Positions 1 to 8,874 of a stretch of 64,000 nt of DNA are shown one piece after another. A program made the position numbers and the translations under genes. The stretch is from positions 34,681 to 98,680 of the forward strand of contig NZ_FNYJ01000004.1 of the NCBI RefSeq assembly GCF_900108875.1, written 5' to 3'. The notes below the pieces were generated by a model that worked only from the letters and a program-made list of their open reading frames with translations, made no database searches and was not told where the DNA came from. The first letter of the stretch is position 1; each line of letters opens with the position of its first letter. The stretch comes from Pseudomonas sp. NFR16. GTDB taxonomy: Bacteria; Pseudomonadota; Gammaproteobacteria; Pseudomonadales; Pseudomonadaceae.

Positions 1-88
1 TCGTAGGACCGGCTTTAGCCGGGATGGCGTCGGTCCTACGGACGCCGCAAGCTTTTCGTAGGACCGGCTTCAGCCGGGAAGGTGTCGG
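1..88. repeat. Two tandem REP-like elements
   Basis: Two copies of a motif beginning TCGTAGGACCGGCTT and continuing AGCCGGGA, each with a small inverted repeat (CCGGCT / AGCCGG), start at 1 and 56. They differ at a few bases. This is the usual form of extragenic palindromic repeats in Pseudomonas, which lie between genes and can fold as RNA. The left edge of the cluster may be cut by the window. Confidence 0.7.
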
Positions 89-167
89 GTGTTACGCCGT
101 AGATCGAAAAGGGCGTCAATCGCCGTTGGCTCGCGCTTACAGATGTTCCATCCGGTCATACGGCGCT

Positions 168-1127
168 TCACCCCGCCTGGTGCAACGAAACCTGATTGCG
201 CCCGTTTTTCTTCGACGCGTACAGCGCCTGATCCGCCCATTCGATCAGGGTCTTGTGCTCGCTGAGTGGGGTGTTCATGTCGGCCACGCCCAGGCTGATG
301 GTGCAGCGAATGGCTTCGCCCTCGTGGGTGATTTCCTGCTCCTGGACCGCAACACGCAAGCGTTCGGCAAACATTCCGGCGCCGTATTTATCGGTGTCGG
401 GAAGCAGCACTGCATATTCTTCGCCGCCGTAGCGACCGGCGATATCGGAGTCACGAATATGCCCCCGAATCACATCGGCGACGCGCTGGATAACCTTATC
501 GCCGCACTGGTGCCCGTAGGTGTCGTTCACGCGCTTGAAGTGATCGATGTCAAACATCACCAGCGCCGCGGAGGTGCCGTAACGCACATGGCGCGCGTAC
601 TCAAGACGCAACGCCTCTTCCCAGTGTCCGCGATTATAAAGGCCAGTGAGCCGATCGGTGCTGGACAGCTTCTGCAGCTCTCGGTTGGCGGTCTGCAATT
701 GCAGGCGGTTGGTCGCCACGTCCGTCACGTCATAGATGACCAGGCAGACGTGCGTCACCTCGCCGGTGGTGGATCGCAGCGGAAACATCGTGGTGTTCTG
801 GTACATGAAATCTTCTTGCCCGGTAATCGGCTGGTAGCTCTTGAACCGGACCAGAAACGGGCGCTGCTCCCAGATGGTGAACGCCGGCGTGCCCAGGGTA
901 ATGACGCTGTCGATTTTCTTTCTCAGCCAGCATTGATTCACCTCGGGAAAAAGCTCGAAAAAAGACCGGTTGGCCGCCTCGTACGGCAGCACACCGGAGC
1001 GGTTTTCCATGAAGGTGTTCCAGACCTGCACGCGGTAATCTTGATCGAGCACCACCACGCCGACGTCGATGCTCTGGGTGATCGTCAGCAGCCAGTGAAG
1101 CTCTTTGATGTCGATACGATCATTCAT
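168..1127 (-). CDS. PAS-GGDEF diguanylate cyclase
   Basis: This 319-residue soluble protein should make cyclic di-GMP from GTP. A PAS-like sensor domain covers about residues 10-140 (QSIDVGVVVLDQDYRVQVWN is typical) and a GGDEF domain about 155-312. The catalytic signature is GGEEY at 234-238. An RxxD product-inhibition site (R225, D228) lies five residues before it. No membrane segment is seen. The start lies 3 bases after the stop of the receiver-CheC gene, so the two form an operon with the receiver protein first. Catalytic activity is expected from the motif; the PAS ligand is unknown. Confidence 0.93.
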   Translation of the reverse strand: MNDRIDIKELHWLLTITQSIDVGVVVLDQDYRVQVWNTFMENRSGVLPYEAANRSFFELFPEVNQCWLRKKIDSVITLGTPAFTIWEQRPFLVRFKSYQPITGQEDFMYQNTTMFPLRSTTGEVTHVCLVIYDVTDVATNRLQLQTANRELQKLSSTDRLTGLYNRGHWEEALRLEYARHVRYGTSAALVMFDIDHFKRVNDTYGHQCGDKVIQRVADVIRGHIRDSDIAGRYGGEEYAVLLPDTDKYGAGMFAERLRVAVQEQEITHEGEAIRCTISLGVADMNTPLSEHKTLIEWADQALYASKKNGRNQVSLHQAG

Positions 1128-1130
1128 GAA

Positions 1131-2132
1131 TCAGCTCATCAGGTAGGCGAGTTTTCGTGACAGCCGCTCTACCGAATCTTCGGTGAACAACATCAGCAGG
1201 TCGAAATGGACGTTGTGGCCTTCCAGGCTGTAACTGATCTCCACTGCGAGCGTCTTTTTCCAGCGTTGCTGATTGATCCGGATCAGCTCCTCAATGCCAC
1301 TGTGAACGTCCAGCACCTGGGGATGACCCTGAGAAAAAGCGATGTCGATCTGCTCGGCGATGCCGCTCAAGCACGCGCCGATCAGGATCGATGACAGATC
1401 CAGGAGCATTTCCATTTCGGAGTAGTCGCGATCGTCGATCTTCATGAGCTGGGCCATGTCGCAGAGCTCCGAATCATGGAACAGCAACAACGCCTCACCG
1501 GCGATGCCGCCGCCGATATAGCCCTGGCAGACGGCAGTCAGGCGGTCGTTGGCCTGTGCATCGGCGAGCGCCATGTGCAGCTCGCCCACTTCGAGCATGT
1601 TGACGTTGGGTACCGGCAACTGCACGAAAACGCCCAGCACCCGCGCCAGCAGCGCTGCGGCCCGGCCCATTGCGACGTTGACGGTCTCGCGAAACGCATC
1701 CTGGAAGCTGATGGTGGAGTGTTCGACTCTGGGCGCCGGAGCGTGCGTTGGCTGGCCTGTCGCTCCGAGCAACCCAAGCCGCTCCAGCGTCTGCTGCAGC
1801 TCCACCGGATCGGCCGGCTTTTTCAGAAACGCCAGCGCACCCAGCTCCAGGGTACGGCGGACAGCTTCTTCTTGAACGTCGCCGGAGACGACGATGACCT
1901 TGGCCTGCAGGTTTTCTGCACGCATGGCCGCGAGCGCCTGATAACCGTCCATGTCCGGCATGGTCAGGTCCAGCAGCACCACTTGCCCCAGCCCCTGACG
2001 AATGGCTTGCAGACCTTCGTGTCCGTTGGTGGCCGTCGTGACCGAAACGTCCCAATCGGCAGGCAAGGCTCTGATGAGCTGTTTGCGCGCCATATTGGAA
2101 TCGTCGCAAATCAGCAGCGGGATAGTGGGCAT
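1131..2132 (-). CDS. Receiver domain fused to CheC-like phosphatase domain
   Basis: The protein has 333 residues from the ATG at 2132; a GTG five codons earlier is possible but has no ribosome-binding site. Residues 5-120 are a response-regulator receiver with the acidic pair D10/D11, phospho-acceptor D55 (VVLLDLTMPDMDG) and K104. Residues 140-330 resemble the CheC/CheX phospho-receiver phosphatases. The first catalytic helix keeps E149-x2-N152 (FRETVNVAMG). The equivalent second helix reads D245-L-S-S248, so this site looks degenerate. The role is probably a phospho-signal adaptor working with the downstream diguanylate cyclase. The link to that enzyme is inferred from gene order. Confidence 0.88.
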   Translation of the reverse strand: MPTIPLLICDDSNMARKQLIRALPADWDVSVTTATNGHEGLQAIRQGLGQVVLLDLTMPDMDGYQALAAMRAENLQAKVIVVSGDVQEEAVRRTLELGALAFLKKPADPVELQQTLERLGLLGATGQPTHAPAPRVEHSTISFQDAFRETVNVAMGRAAALLARVLGVFVQLPVPNVNMLEVGELHMALADAQANDRLTAVCQGYIGGGIAGEALLLFHDSELCDMAQLMKIDDRDYSEMEMLLDLSSILIGACLSGIAEQIDIAFSQGHPQVLDVHSGIEELIRINQQRWKKTLAVEISYSLEGHNVHFDLLMLFTEDSVERLSRKLAYLMS

Positions 2133-2192
2133 TGCTTTCAGTCTCACAACAAAAGAGTTTCAGGCCTGGCCCGGAAGATCATTGCACTTATT

Positions 2193-2218
2193 ATGGGTAA
2201 CCCTAGTTCAATACCCAT
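2193..2218. promoter_or_regulatory. Inverted repeat ATGGGTA-N12-TACCCAT
   Basis: The two 7-base arms are perfect complements, separated by 12 bases, about 60 bases before the receiver-CheC start. Each arm fits the TACYYMT heptamer bound by NarL-type regulators, although the arm orientation is opposite to the classic NarL pair. It is a candidate operator for a LuxR-type response regulator; no binding is known. Confidence 0.35.
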
Positions 2219-2497
2219 GCTGCCAAGCAATTCTTTCATTCACGTATCAGCGGCAAGTGGGTAAATTCTTCACTTATCCAACGATAAGCTGGGTGGTATG
2301 CAATATCTATGCACACCGTTATCCAAAGTTCCACCTCGGTTGATGACCTCGATCAACCTTCGCGTTTATTGATATAAAACAACAGCATGACGCTTGTTTA
2401 ATGGCGCCAATATTTTATCTTGCCGCTTATTTAAGTTTATCTAGCAGCGACATACAGGACATGCGCAACGGGCCCCTCACCGCCCGAGAGCCGTGCC

Positions 2498-2511
2498 AAT
2501 ACTCAAGTATT
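2498..2511. promoter_or_regulatory. Palindrome AATACTCAAGTATT upstream of Dps-like gene
   Basis: Its core TACTCAAGTA fits TACYYRRGTA and closely matches TACTCGGGTA at 6685-6694, in front of the GGDEF-EAL gene. It lies about 130 bases before the Dps-like start. It is a candidate operator shared by both genes. Confidence 0.4.
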
Positions 2512-2637
2512 AAGCACCTAACCGCAGGTACTAAACGTTTGTATTCAGGTAGGAGTGAGGCTTGCCGTTCAGTCATTTATTGTTTATGGCATCAGGATTC
2601 AGATCACCGCTCACATCGGATTGCGAGGAAGATCGTC

Positions 2638-3222
2638 ATGAACGCCCATAAGAATGTGCACATGCGCTACCCCCTGTCAGAGGGCTCGCCCCACTATGGT
2701 GCCCGTCATTCGACCAGGCTGTCCGACCGCTTGGCCCTCGTGCAATTGTTGCAGGATCATCTGAGCACGGCACAGGAACTCCACCGTCACATTCTGAGCC
2801 TTGAGGTGCGTGCGCGGCATGTCACGTTCGTGGAGGTGCGTAGGATGTTTCATCGCCTCGGCGAGGCGACCGAGCAATGCGTGGCATTTCTGGCCGACCG
2901 CATTCACGATCTGGGCGCTGCTGCCGCCTCGCGACCCGTGCACATGGAAGTGCAGGCAGTGCCGGGTTGGAACGAGCAGAGCTTTGCCGCCAGCCTGCAG
3001 CACGTTGCGAACCGCACTCACGTGCTCGCCCAATTCGCCGCGCAGATCAGAAGTCTCATGGACAAAGCGGTGATCGAAGGGGATTACAACAGCCTGCATG
3101 TGATGACCGACTGCACTTACCAGATCAGTCAATTAGTGGCTTTGATTCAAATTCATCTGCCGGGCGAGCCGGCGAGCGTGTCGACCTGCGCGCCCTCCAG
3201 CGAATACGCGAGTCAGAAATAA
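2638..3222 (+). CDS. Dps-like / ferritin-like stress protein without ferroxidase ligands
   Basis: The 194-residue protein begins at the ATG at 2638, preceded by GAGGA at good spacing. Residues about 28-175 follow the four-helix Dps pattern, with a recognisable ADRIHDLG segment matching the AER..LG segment of Dps. By hand alignment to E. coli Dps the dinuclear iron ligands are changed: H51 to E, H63 to R, D67 to H, D78 to A, E82 to D. Dps proteins normally oxidise iron and coat DNA in starvation. This one may keep the fold and cage but should not bind iron in the standard way. It stands alone between divergent regulators. The family assignment is fairly sure; the function is not. Confidence 0.75.
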   Translation: MNAHKNVHMRYPLSEGSPHYGARHSTRLSDRLALVQLLQDHLSTAQELHRHILSLEVRARHVTFVEVRRMFHRLGEATEQCVAFLADRIHDLGAAAASRPVHMEVQAVPGWNEQSFAASLQHVANRTHVLAQFAAQIRSLMDKAVIEGDYNSLHVMTDCTYQISQLVALIQIHLPGEPASVSTCAPSSEYASQK

Positions 3223-3581
3223 GCGGCACGCTTGTTTGCTTCATCCCCCACTTGGCAACGCCAAGGACGAACTTTCGTTCGACCCACGAATGAGTCGCCC
3301 GACGCCGAGGCCCAACGCTGCTTCAAGTTTGAATCAATGAATGAAGCCGAAAAGTTCGAGCAATGGCGCAAAGCCATGATCTGATTGAATTTTTTCTGAA
3401 GATGACCAGACGCACATTATTTTTGTGTCGCTGGGCTGCGACTGCGCCACTCATCGATGTATGAACTCTCTTCCTCGCCCCCACGCCTGGAGCCCGTTCA
3501 GAAAGTTTATTGCGAAGTCAGCCGACTGGCTGGCTGATTATCAACGTGCAGATTTGAGCAATAGCGTGCTCGACATTCCGG
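3223..3581. other. 359-base gene-free stretch
   Basis: This lies between the convergent ends of the Dps-like gene and the stand-alone receiver gene. A 92-codon open frame at 3425-3703 has no ribosome-binding site and overlaps the receiver antisense, so it was not called. No strong terminator hairpin with a T-run was found. Confidence 0.5.
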
Positions 3582-3947
3582 TCACTTCAGCGTGGATTCC
3601 AGACAGTCGATCAATGATTTCGCCTGAAACGGTTTGGCGAGAAAACATATCGCGCTGCCGGTCATCGCGCGCTTGCGTACCGAGTCTTCCGGGAATGCAG
3701 TGATGAAGATAGTGGGGATGCTGAATCCGTGAGACGTCAGGTGCTCGTGCAGCTCCACGCCGCTCATGTTGGGCATTTGTACATCAGTGATCAGGCATGC
3801 GGCGTTGGTGAAGTCGGCAGATCCAAGAAATTCCTCCGCCGAGGAGAAAACCCGGACGACAAAACCCAGAGAGCGGACAAGACTGTCAATACTGGCTCGG
3901 ACCGCATTGTCGTCGTCGACCACAGCGATCATTGGGGGGCTGGACAA
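3582..3947 (-). CDS. Stand-alone FixJ-type receiver domain
   Basis: About 121 residues form a single receiver domain with an acidic triplet (VVDDDNAVR), phospho-acceptor D55 (CLITDVQMPNMSG) and K105 (LAKPF). The sequence style is that of FixJ/TodT regulators but no DNA-binding domain follows. I chose the TTG at 3947 because AAAGGTAA lies at proper distance before it. The ATG at 3932 five codons later has only a C-rich run in front of it. The protein probably relays phosphate or titrates a kinase. Neighbouring kinases in the window are possible partners, which is inference. Confidence 0.75.
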   Translation of the reverse strand: MSSPPMIAVVDDDNAVRASIDSLVRSLGFVVRVFSSAEEFLGSADFTNAACLITDVQMPNMSGVELHEHLTSHGFSIPTIFITAFPEDSVRKRAMTGSAICFLAKPFQAKSLIDCLESTLK

Positions 3948-4108
3948 AGGCTTACCTTTAAACGGAAAAATAGAGCGCGAAGTTGCGCATTGAAACAGCT
4001 CACACGTTACCGACCTGCCGTGCACCAGAGAATTATACGGGCGTATGACTCGGAACAATTGTCGACGGACGGACATTTTCTGACCATTCGGACAACCTCG
4101 GGATCGGC

Positions 4109-6460
4109 TCAGACCCATCTCTCTGCAATGAACGTGGACTCGATACGCGTCTGCATGAACACATCGAACGCCGCTGGCGAAAGCGCCTTGGCAAAGCAAT
4201 AACCCTGCGCCTCGTCACAGCCGCGCAACGCCAGCTCATCGAGAATGGCGAAATCCTCGACGCCCTCGGCGATCACCTTCATGTCGAAGCTGTGCCCCAG
4301 TGTGATCACCGCCTGGACGATCGCGGCATCCTGCGGATCGCTGAGCAGCCCGCGTACGAACGACTGATCGATCTTCAGCTTGTCCACCGCAAAGCGCTTC
4401 AGGTACGCCATGCTTGAATAGCCGGTGCCAAAATCATCGATGGACATGCGCACGCCCAACGCCTTCAGCCCATGGACGGTTTCCAGCACTCGCTCGGAAT
4501 GCTCGATCAAAATGGATTCGGTCAGCTCAAGCTCCAGCCGGTGCGGCTTGAGGCCGCTTTCGTACAGCGCCCTTTTGACCTCACTCACCAGGTTGCCCTG
4601 GCGGAACTGCACCGCCGAGCAATTCATCGCCATGGTCAGTTCACCAAAGCCCGCGTCTTGCCACGCCACCGCTTGATGACAGACCTTGCTCAGCAACCAG
4701 CGGCTGATCGGAATAATCAGGCCGCTGGATTCGGCGACCGGTATGAATTCGCCGGGCGTGATCTGGCCAAGGCCGGGGTGATTCCAGCGCAGCAGTGCTT
4801 CCGCACCAATGACTTCGCCGGTCTTCAGATCGATTTGCGGCTGATAGTGGATCTCGAGCTCTTGCTGCTCGCAGGCCTGACGCAGTTCGGTCTGTATGTG
4901 CAGCAGGCGCAATTCGCGCGCGCCCATGGCGGCCTCATAGAACACCCAGGTATTGCGACCATTGCGCTTGGCCTGGGCGAGTGCGGTATCGGCCGCTTTG
5001 AGCAAAGAGCCGAAATCGTGGCCATGGGCGGGGTACAGCGCAAGGCCGGTTGACGCCGAGATCGACAGCGGAAATCCGGCGAGTTCAAGCGGCTGCTGCA
5101 GGACCTGAAGCATGCGCGCGACCAGATGCGCCAGCGCGACGGGGTCATCGTCGTCCACCAGTACCAGAAACTCGTCGCCACTGAGCCGGGCGACCGTGTC
5201 CACCGCAGGCTTCATGGCCACCAGCCGCTGCGCCAGACGCTGCAGGATCGTATCCCCGGCAACATGCCCGAGCGAATCGTTGATGGTCTTGAAGTTGTCC
5301 ACATCGAAATACAGCAGCGCCAGACGCTGACCCCGCCCGCAATCGTTGATGGCCTGATTGACCCGCTCAAGCAAATACCGCCGGTTCGGCAGACCGGTCA
5401 GCTCGTCGTGAAACGCGCTCTGACGTAACTCATCCACCACTTGCTGGCGACGAATCCGGTTGGCCTGCAAGCGCAGCGTCAGGCCGATGATGAGCAGGTA
5501 CAGCACGCCGCAGACGACCAGCGATGCGATCACCGTGTACTTCCAGCCCAGCAGATAATCCTCAGCGGCCAGGCCGGTGACCAGCACCAGCGGAAAGTCC
5601 CCGACGCGTTTGTAACCGTACAGACGCTTGACGCCGTCCACCCGTGACCGCGTGACCAGTACGCCCTCCTGGCTGCCCCGCGCCACCAGCCGGTCGATGC
5701 CATCGGCTTTGTAGTCTCGCTTCGAATCAGCCGCCGAGGGCACGCGCAGGACTGCGTCGGGCCGGTCCGAGCGGCGTAACGTGATCACTCCATGGTCGCC
5801 GACGTTCACTTGGCTGATGACGTCGAAGATGGATTTGAGCGGCAGCGCGGACGCAATCCAGCCGACATGTCGCTGCCGGTCGAACACCGGGACCGCGATG
5901 TACAGGAGCTCTCGCGCGACATCGTGATCGAGCACGGCCGAGTCACCGGCGGTATCGCCGGGCGACTGTCGGGCAAGCTCATCACGAAAGCGCTGCTGGC
6001 TGGCAGTCGGCGCGTCAGGACGGGCATCGGAATCGAAAAGAAAGCCACCCTGAGCCGACAGCACATCGAAACGGCCCACTGCAGGAAACCGCCGACTCAG
6101 CGCCCGCAATTGACGCCCGTCACCTGCCGGAACAGCCCCGCCGCGCAAGAGGTCATCGTCCAGGCGCAGCGCGATGCCCTGCAAATCGGTCTGGGTGTCA
6201 TGCAGAATGCTGGTCAACCGCGCTTCAAGAATGCGATTCAGATTGCTTACATCGGCAACGGCCTGATTGCGTGCCTGTTGGAACAGCAGGCCAAGGAGCG
6301 CACCCAGCAGCACAAGTATCCCGAGCGCGAGCCCTCCCCACACCCACAGCTGAATCTTGACCACGGGCACCGGCGTGGCCGAACGATCCGGCTCGGCCGG
6401 CAGCAGGCAAGTGATCCGCGACACAGGGTCGATGGCGGGCTCGATCAGGACGGTGTTCAT
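4109..6460 (-). CDS. Membrane sensor GGDEF-EAL protein (cyclic di-GMP turnover)
   Basis: This 783-residue protein has a cytoplasmic N-terminus, a membrane helix at about 38-62, a periplasmic CACHE-like sensor region to about 305, a second helix at about 310-330, then GGDEF (about 345-505) and EAL (about 520-770) domains. The GGDEF signature is SGDEF, a common variant that may be weak or active. The EAL domain keeps EALLRW, DDFGTGYSS and the EGVED segment, so phosphodiesterase activity is likely. The ATG at 6460 is preceded by GAGG at good spacing. The candidate operator at 6684-6698 lies in its promoter region. It acts at the inner membrane on c-di-GMP levels; the periplasmic ligand is unknown. 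Confidence 0.92.
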   Translation of the reverse strand: MNTVLIEPAIDPVSRITCLLPAEPDRSATPVPVVKIQLWVWGGLALGILVLLGALLGLLFQQARNQAVADVSNLNRILEARLTSILHDTQTDLQGIALRLDDDLLRGGAVPAGDGRQLRALSRRFPAVGRFDVLSAQGGFLFDSDARPDAPTASQQRFRDELARQSPGDTAGDSAVLDHDVARELLYIAVPVFDRQRHVGWIASALPLKSIFDVISQVNVGDHGVITLRRSDRPDAVLRVPSAADSKRDYKADGIDRLVARGSQEGVLVTRSRVDGVKRLYGYKRVGDFPLVLVTGLAAEDYLLGWKYTVIASLVVCGVLYLLIIGLTLRLQANRIRRQQVVDELRQSAFHDELTGLPNRRYLLERVNQAINDCGRGQRLALLYFDVDNFKTINDSLGHVAGDTILQRLAQRLVAMKPAVDTVARLSGDEFLVLVDDDDPVALAHLVARMLQVLQQPLELAGFPLSISASTGLALYPAHGHDFGSLLKAADTALAQAKRNGRNTWVFYEAAMGARELRLLHIQTELRQACEQQELEIHYQPQIDLKTGEVIGAEALLRWNHPGLGQITPGEFIPVAESSGLIIPISRWLLSKVCHQAVAWQDAGFGELTMAMNCSAVQFRQGNLVSEVKRALYESGLKPHRLELELTESILIEHSERVLETVHGLKALGVRMSIDDFGTGYSSMAYLKRFAVDKLKIDQSFVRGLLSDPQDAAIVQAVITLGHSFDMKVIAEGVEDFAILDELALRGCDEAQGYCFAKALSPAAFDVFMQTRIESTFIAERWV

Positions 6461-6763
6461 GGGTGGCGCCTCAATGAGCCGGACATGCGGTCTGAGCGAG
6501 GCAGCCAGCCACGAGGGAGCGAACGTATTTCCGGTCGCTGATCAAATTCAATGGCATGTGCTTTCCCCTTCCACCACTCTTGATCTGAGCAATGAACCGA
6601 CGCGTTCGTGAAGGAACTCAGGACGTAGGGAAAATTAACATTACCGAGTCATGATTCCGATTAGCTATCAGGCTAAGCGACTCATACTCGGGTATAGGAG
6701 GAAGACCATCATTTTAAAAACCGTCTTCGAGCGAAACTGCTGACGCCCGGGCGACGGCGGGGA
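6461..6763. other. 303-base promoter region of the GGDEF-EAL gene
   Basis: This lies between the stop of the FixJ-type regulator and the start of the GGDEF-EAL gene. It contains the palindrome at 6684-6698. No gene is seen in it. Confidence 0.55.
6684..6698. promoter_or_regulatory. Candidate operator TACTCGGGTA
   Basis: The core TACTCGGGTA (6685-6694; TACCCGAGTA on the minus strand) fits TACYYRRGTA and matches the palindrome at 2498-2511 in eight of ten core positions. It lies 225-240 bases before the GGDEF-EAL start. Half-sites of the TACYY type suit LuxR-family response regulators such as the one encoded just upstream. The link is an inference. Confidence 0.4.
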
Positions 6764-7384
6764 TTACTCCCCTGCCAGCGCCTCGGACATCTTCACGAGA
6801 TCGGCAAACGTGCGGGCCTGCATCTTTTTCATGGCGTGGCCGCGATGGATCTTGACGGTGATTTCGCTCAAGCCCATTTCCGAAGCGATCTGCTTGTTCA
6901 TCAGTCCGGTCACGGCGTAGGACATGACTTCCTGCTCCCGTGCGGTCAGGGTCTGAAAACGTGCGCGAAGTTCGGCAGACACCTTGCCCGTCTCGCGCCG
7001 TTTGCTGTCTTTCTGCAAGGCCAGGGTGACGGCATCCAGCAGGTCTTGCTCGCGAAATGGCTTGACCAGGAAGTCCAGCGCGCCGGCCTTCATGGCTTTG
7101 ACCGACATCGCGATGTCGCCATGACCGCTGACGAAAACGATCGGCATCGATACCTTCATTTCAGCCAGGCGTACCTGAAAATCCAGGCCGCTTTCGCCCT
7201 GCAGCCGTACGTCCAGAATCAGACACGCCGGGGCATCTTCGAAGGCGTGCTGGAGGAATTCCGCGCCCGAAGCGTAGGTGTAAACGCGCATGCCGACCGA
7301 GCGCAGGAGGCTGTCCAGCCCGGCGCGAATGGCGGGATCGTCGTCGACGACGAATACGATGGGGCTCTTGTCGACCGGCGTCAT
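6764..7384 (-). CDS. FixJ/TodT-type response regulator with LuxR DNA-binding domain
   Basis: The 206-residue regulator has a receiver at 8-122 with acidic pocket D14-D16, phospho-acceptor D58 (CLILDVRL) and K108 (FLVKPF). A LuxR-type helix-turn-helix follows at about 140-200 (LTAREQEVMSYAVTGLMNKQ, then SEITVKIHRG). Its start overlaps the stop of the histidine kinase gene by 4 bases, so they are translationally coupled and form a cognate pair. The regulator should bind promoters when phosphorylated; the TACYYRRGTA palindromes nearby are candidate targets. Signal and regulon cannot be read from the sequence. Confidence 0.93.
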   Translation of the reverse strand: MTPVDKSPIVFVVDDDPAIRAGLDSLLRSVGMRVYTYASGAEFLQHAFEDAPACLILDVRLQGESGLDFQVRLAEMKVSMPIVFVSGHGDIAMSVKAMKAGALDFLVKPFREQDLLDAVTLALQKDSKRRETGKVSAELRARFQTLTAREQEVMSYAVTGLMNKQIASEMGLSEITVKIHRGHAMKKMQARTFADLVKMSEALAGE

Positions 7385-8874
7385 GACGGCATGTGCTCGT
7401 AGGCAGGAAGCGAAAAATTCATGACCGCGCCATGACCCAACTCGCTTTCGGCCCAGATGCGGCCGCCGTGAGCGTCAATGATTGAGCGGCAAATCGACAG
7501 GCCCATGCCCATCCCCTCAGGTTTAGTGGTGAAAAATGGATTGAACAGGCTAGGCAGATTCTGCTCCGACACGCCTGGACCGTTGTCCTTGATACGCAGC
7601 AACACATCGCCGTTCATCGCCGTACCCAGCGCGACCGACAAGGTGCGTTCCTTGGTGTGCATACCGGACATCGCCTGCAGCGCGTTCATCAACAGGTTAA
7701 TGATCACCTGTTGCAACTGCACGCGATCGCCCTTGACTAAGTGAACGCCGTCGCCGGGATACACCTCGAGGCTGACGCGATGGCGGCGGATCTCGCGCCG
7801 AATGAGCGCCACGGATTCCTGCAGGACCTCGAAAAGATCAACCTGCACGTGGCTGGGGTCGTTCTTTCGAGAAAGACTGCGAATACGGCGGATGACCTCG
7901 CTGGCACGATGCGCTTCGCTTTTGATGCGCTCGATGGCGCTGCGCACCTCACCCAAGTCCGGCACATCGCGGTTGAGCCAGCGCAACCCGGCTTCGGCAT
8001 TGGTGGTCACTGCGGCCAGGGGCTGATTGACTTCATGGGCAATGGACGCCGCCATCTCACCCAGCGTCGTGACCCGGGTCACGTGGGCCAGTTGGCTCTG
8101 CGAGCGATGCAGGGCTTCTTCGGCATTCTTGCTCGCTGTGACGTCCATCAACGCGCCGATGTACTCACAGCACCCTGACGCGTCATGCGCCTGCTGGGCG
8201 AGCATTCGCACGAATTTGCTCGAGCCGTCAGCCATGAGCACGCGAAATTCAGTCTCCATATTGGCGTGCTGCGCGTATGCCTGTTCGATCAGCGCCTTGA
8301 GCCCGTCGGTGTCTTCCGGATGAACGCGTCCCATCATGTATTCGAGCGTCGGCTGCAGCTGGTCATCGAAGTCGAAAATACGCCGGGCTTCGTCGGACCA
8401 GTACATTTCGGCGCTGGGCAGTTTCAGCCCGATGCTTCCGGTCTGGCTTAGACGCTGAGCGCCCGCCAGGAAAGCCTCGCTGCGATGCAGCAGGCGCACT
8501 TGCTCGCGTAACGCGTCCTTGGAGCCCCTGTATTTCAGAACGAGCAGGCCGGTGATCCCGATCGCCGCAAGGCTTACCAGGCAGCGGGCGAACGGCGGCA
8601 GCAGCCAGCCAGTCCCGTGAGATAGCAGGTACGCCAGCAGCGTGAGAAAACCACAAACCCACGCGACAGTGGCCACGCCCTTGCGCGAGAAGAGGTCTCC
8701 GGACATCAGAATCACGGCAACATAGAGCACAGCGATTGCGACATCCAGGGTACTGAGCCAGTCCATCAGAAAGATGACCAGCGTCAGCATGGCGGAACCC
8801 AACCTGAGCAACCAGACGCTGGGCGACACTTCAGCCCGAGGGTTGCGCAGGCTCGCTGCAGGGACGGTATTCAT
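7381..8874 (-). CDS. Membrane PAS sensor histidine kinase
   Basis: The 497-residue kinase has about four hydrophobic helices in residues 18-115, a PAS domain at about 130-250 (VHPEDTDGL is typical), a HisKA dimerisation domain with H280 in ASIAHEVNQPLA, and an HATPase domain with N-box NLLMNALQAM, G1 DNGPGV and G2 GMGMGLSICRS. The layout resembles FixL/TodS-like kinases that pair with FixJ-type regulators. It is the first gene of the operon and overlaps its regulator by 4 bases. The stimulus is unknown; the short-looped membrane part suggests sensing in or near the membrane. Confidence 0.92.
   Translation of the reverse strand: MNTVPAASLRNPRAEVSPSVWLLRLGSAMLTLVIFLMDWLSTLDVAIAVLYVAVILMSGDLFSRKGVATVAWVCGFLTLLAYLLSHGTGWLLPPFARCLVSLAAIGITGLLVLKYRGSKDALREQVRLLHRSEAFLAGAQRLSQTGSIGLKLPSAEMYWSDEARRIFDFDDQLQPTLEYMMGRVHPEDTDGLKALIEQAYAQHANMETEFRVLMADGSSKFVRMLAQQAHDASGCCEYIGALMDVTASKNAEEALHRSQSQLAHVTRVTTLGEMAASIAHEVNQPLAAVTTNAEAGLRWLNRDVPDLGEVRSAIERIKSEAHRASEVIRRIRSLSRKNDPSHVQVDLFEVLQESVALIRREIRRHRVSLEVYPGDGVHLVKGDRVQLQQVIINLLMNALQAMSGMHTKERTLSVALGTAMNGDVLLRIKDNGPGVSEQNLPSLFNPFFTTKPEGMGMGLSICRSIIDAHGGRIWAESELGHGAVMNFSLPAYEHMPS

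Larger units (their letters stand above)
2133..2637. other. 505-base intergenic region between divergent genes
   Basis: This AT-richer spacer separates the receiver-CheC gene (leftward) from the Dps-like gene (rightward) and must hold both promoters. Two inverted repeats stand out: ATGGGTA...TACCCAT at 2193-2218 and AATACTCAAGTATT at 2498-2511. Open frames running into it from the Dps-like gene have no ribosome-binding site and do not look coding. Confidence 0.6.

Noticed and set aside
24-1160. 378-codon open frame antisense to the diguanylate cyclase
   Set aside because: Starts in REP sequence and mirrors the GGDEF gene.
3425-3703. 92-codon plus-strand frame
   Set aside because: No ribosome-binding site; the end overlaps the receiver gene antisense.
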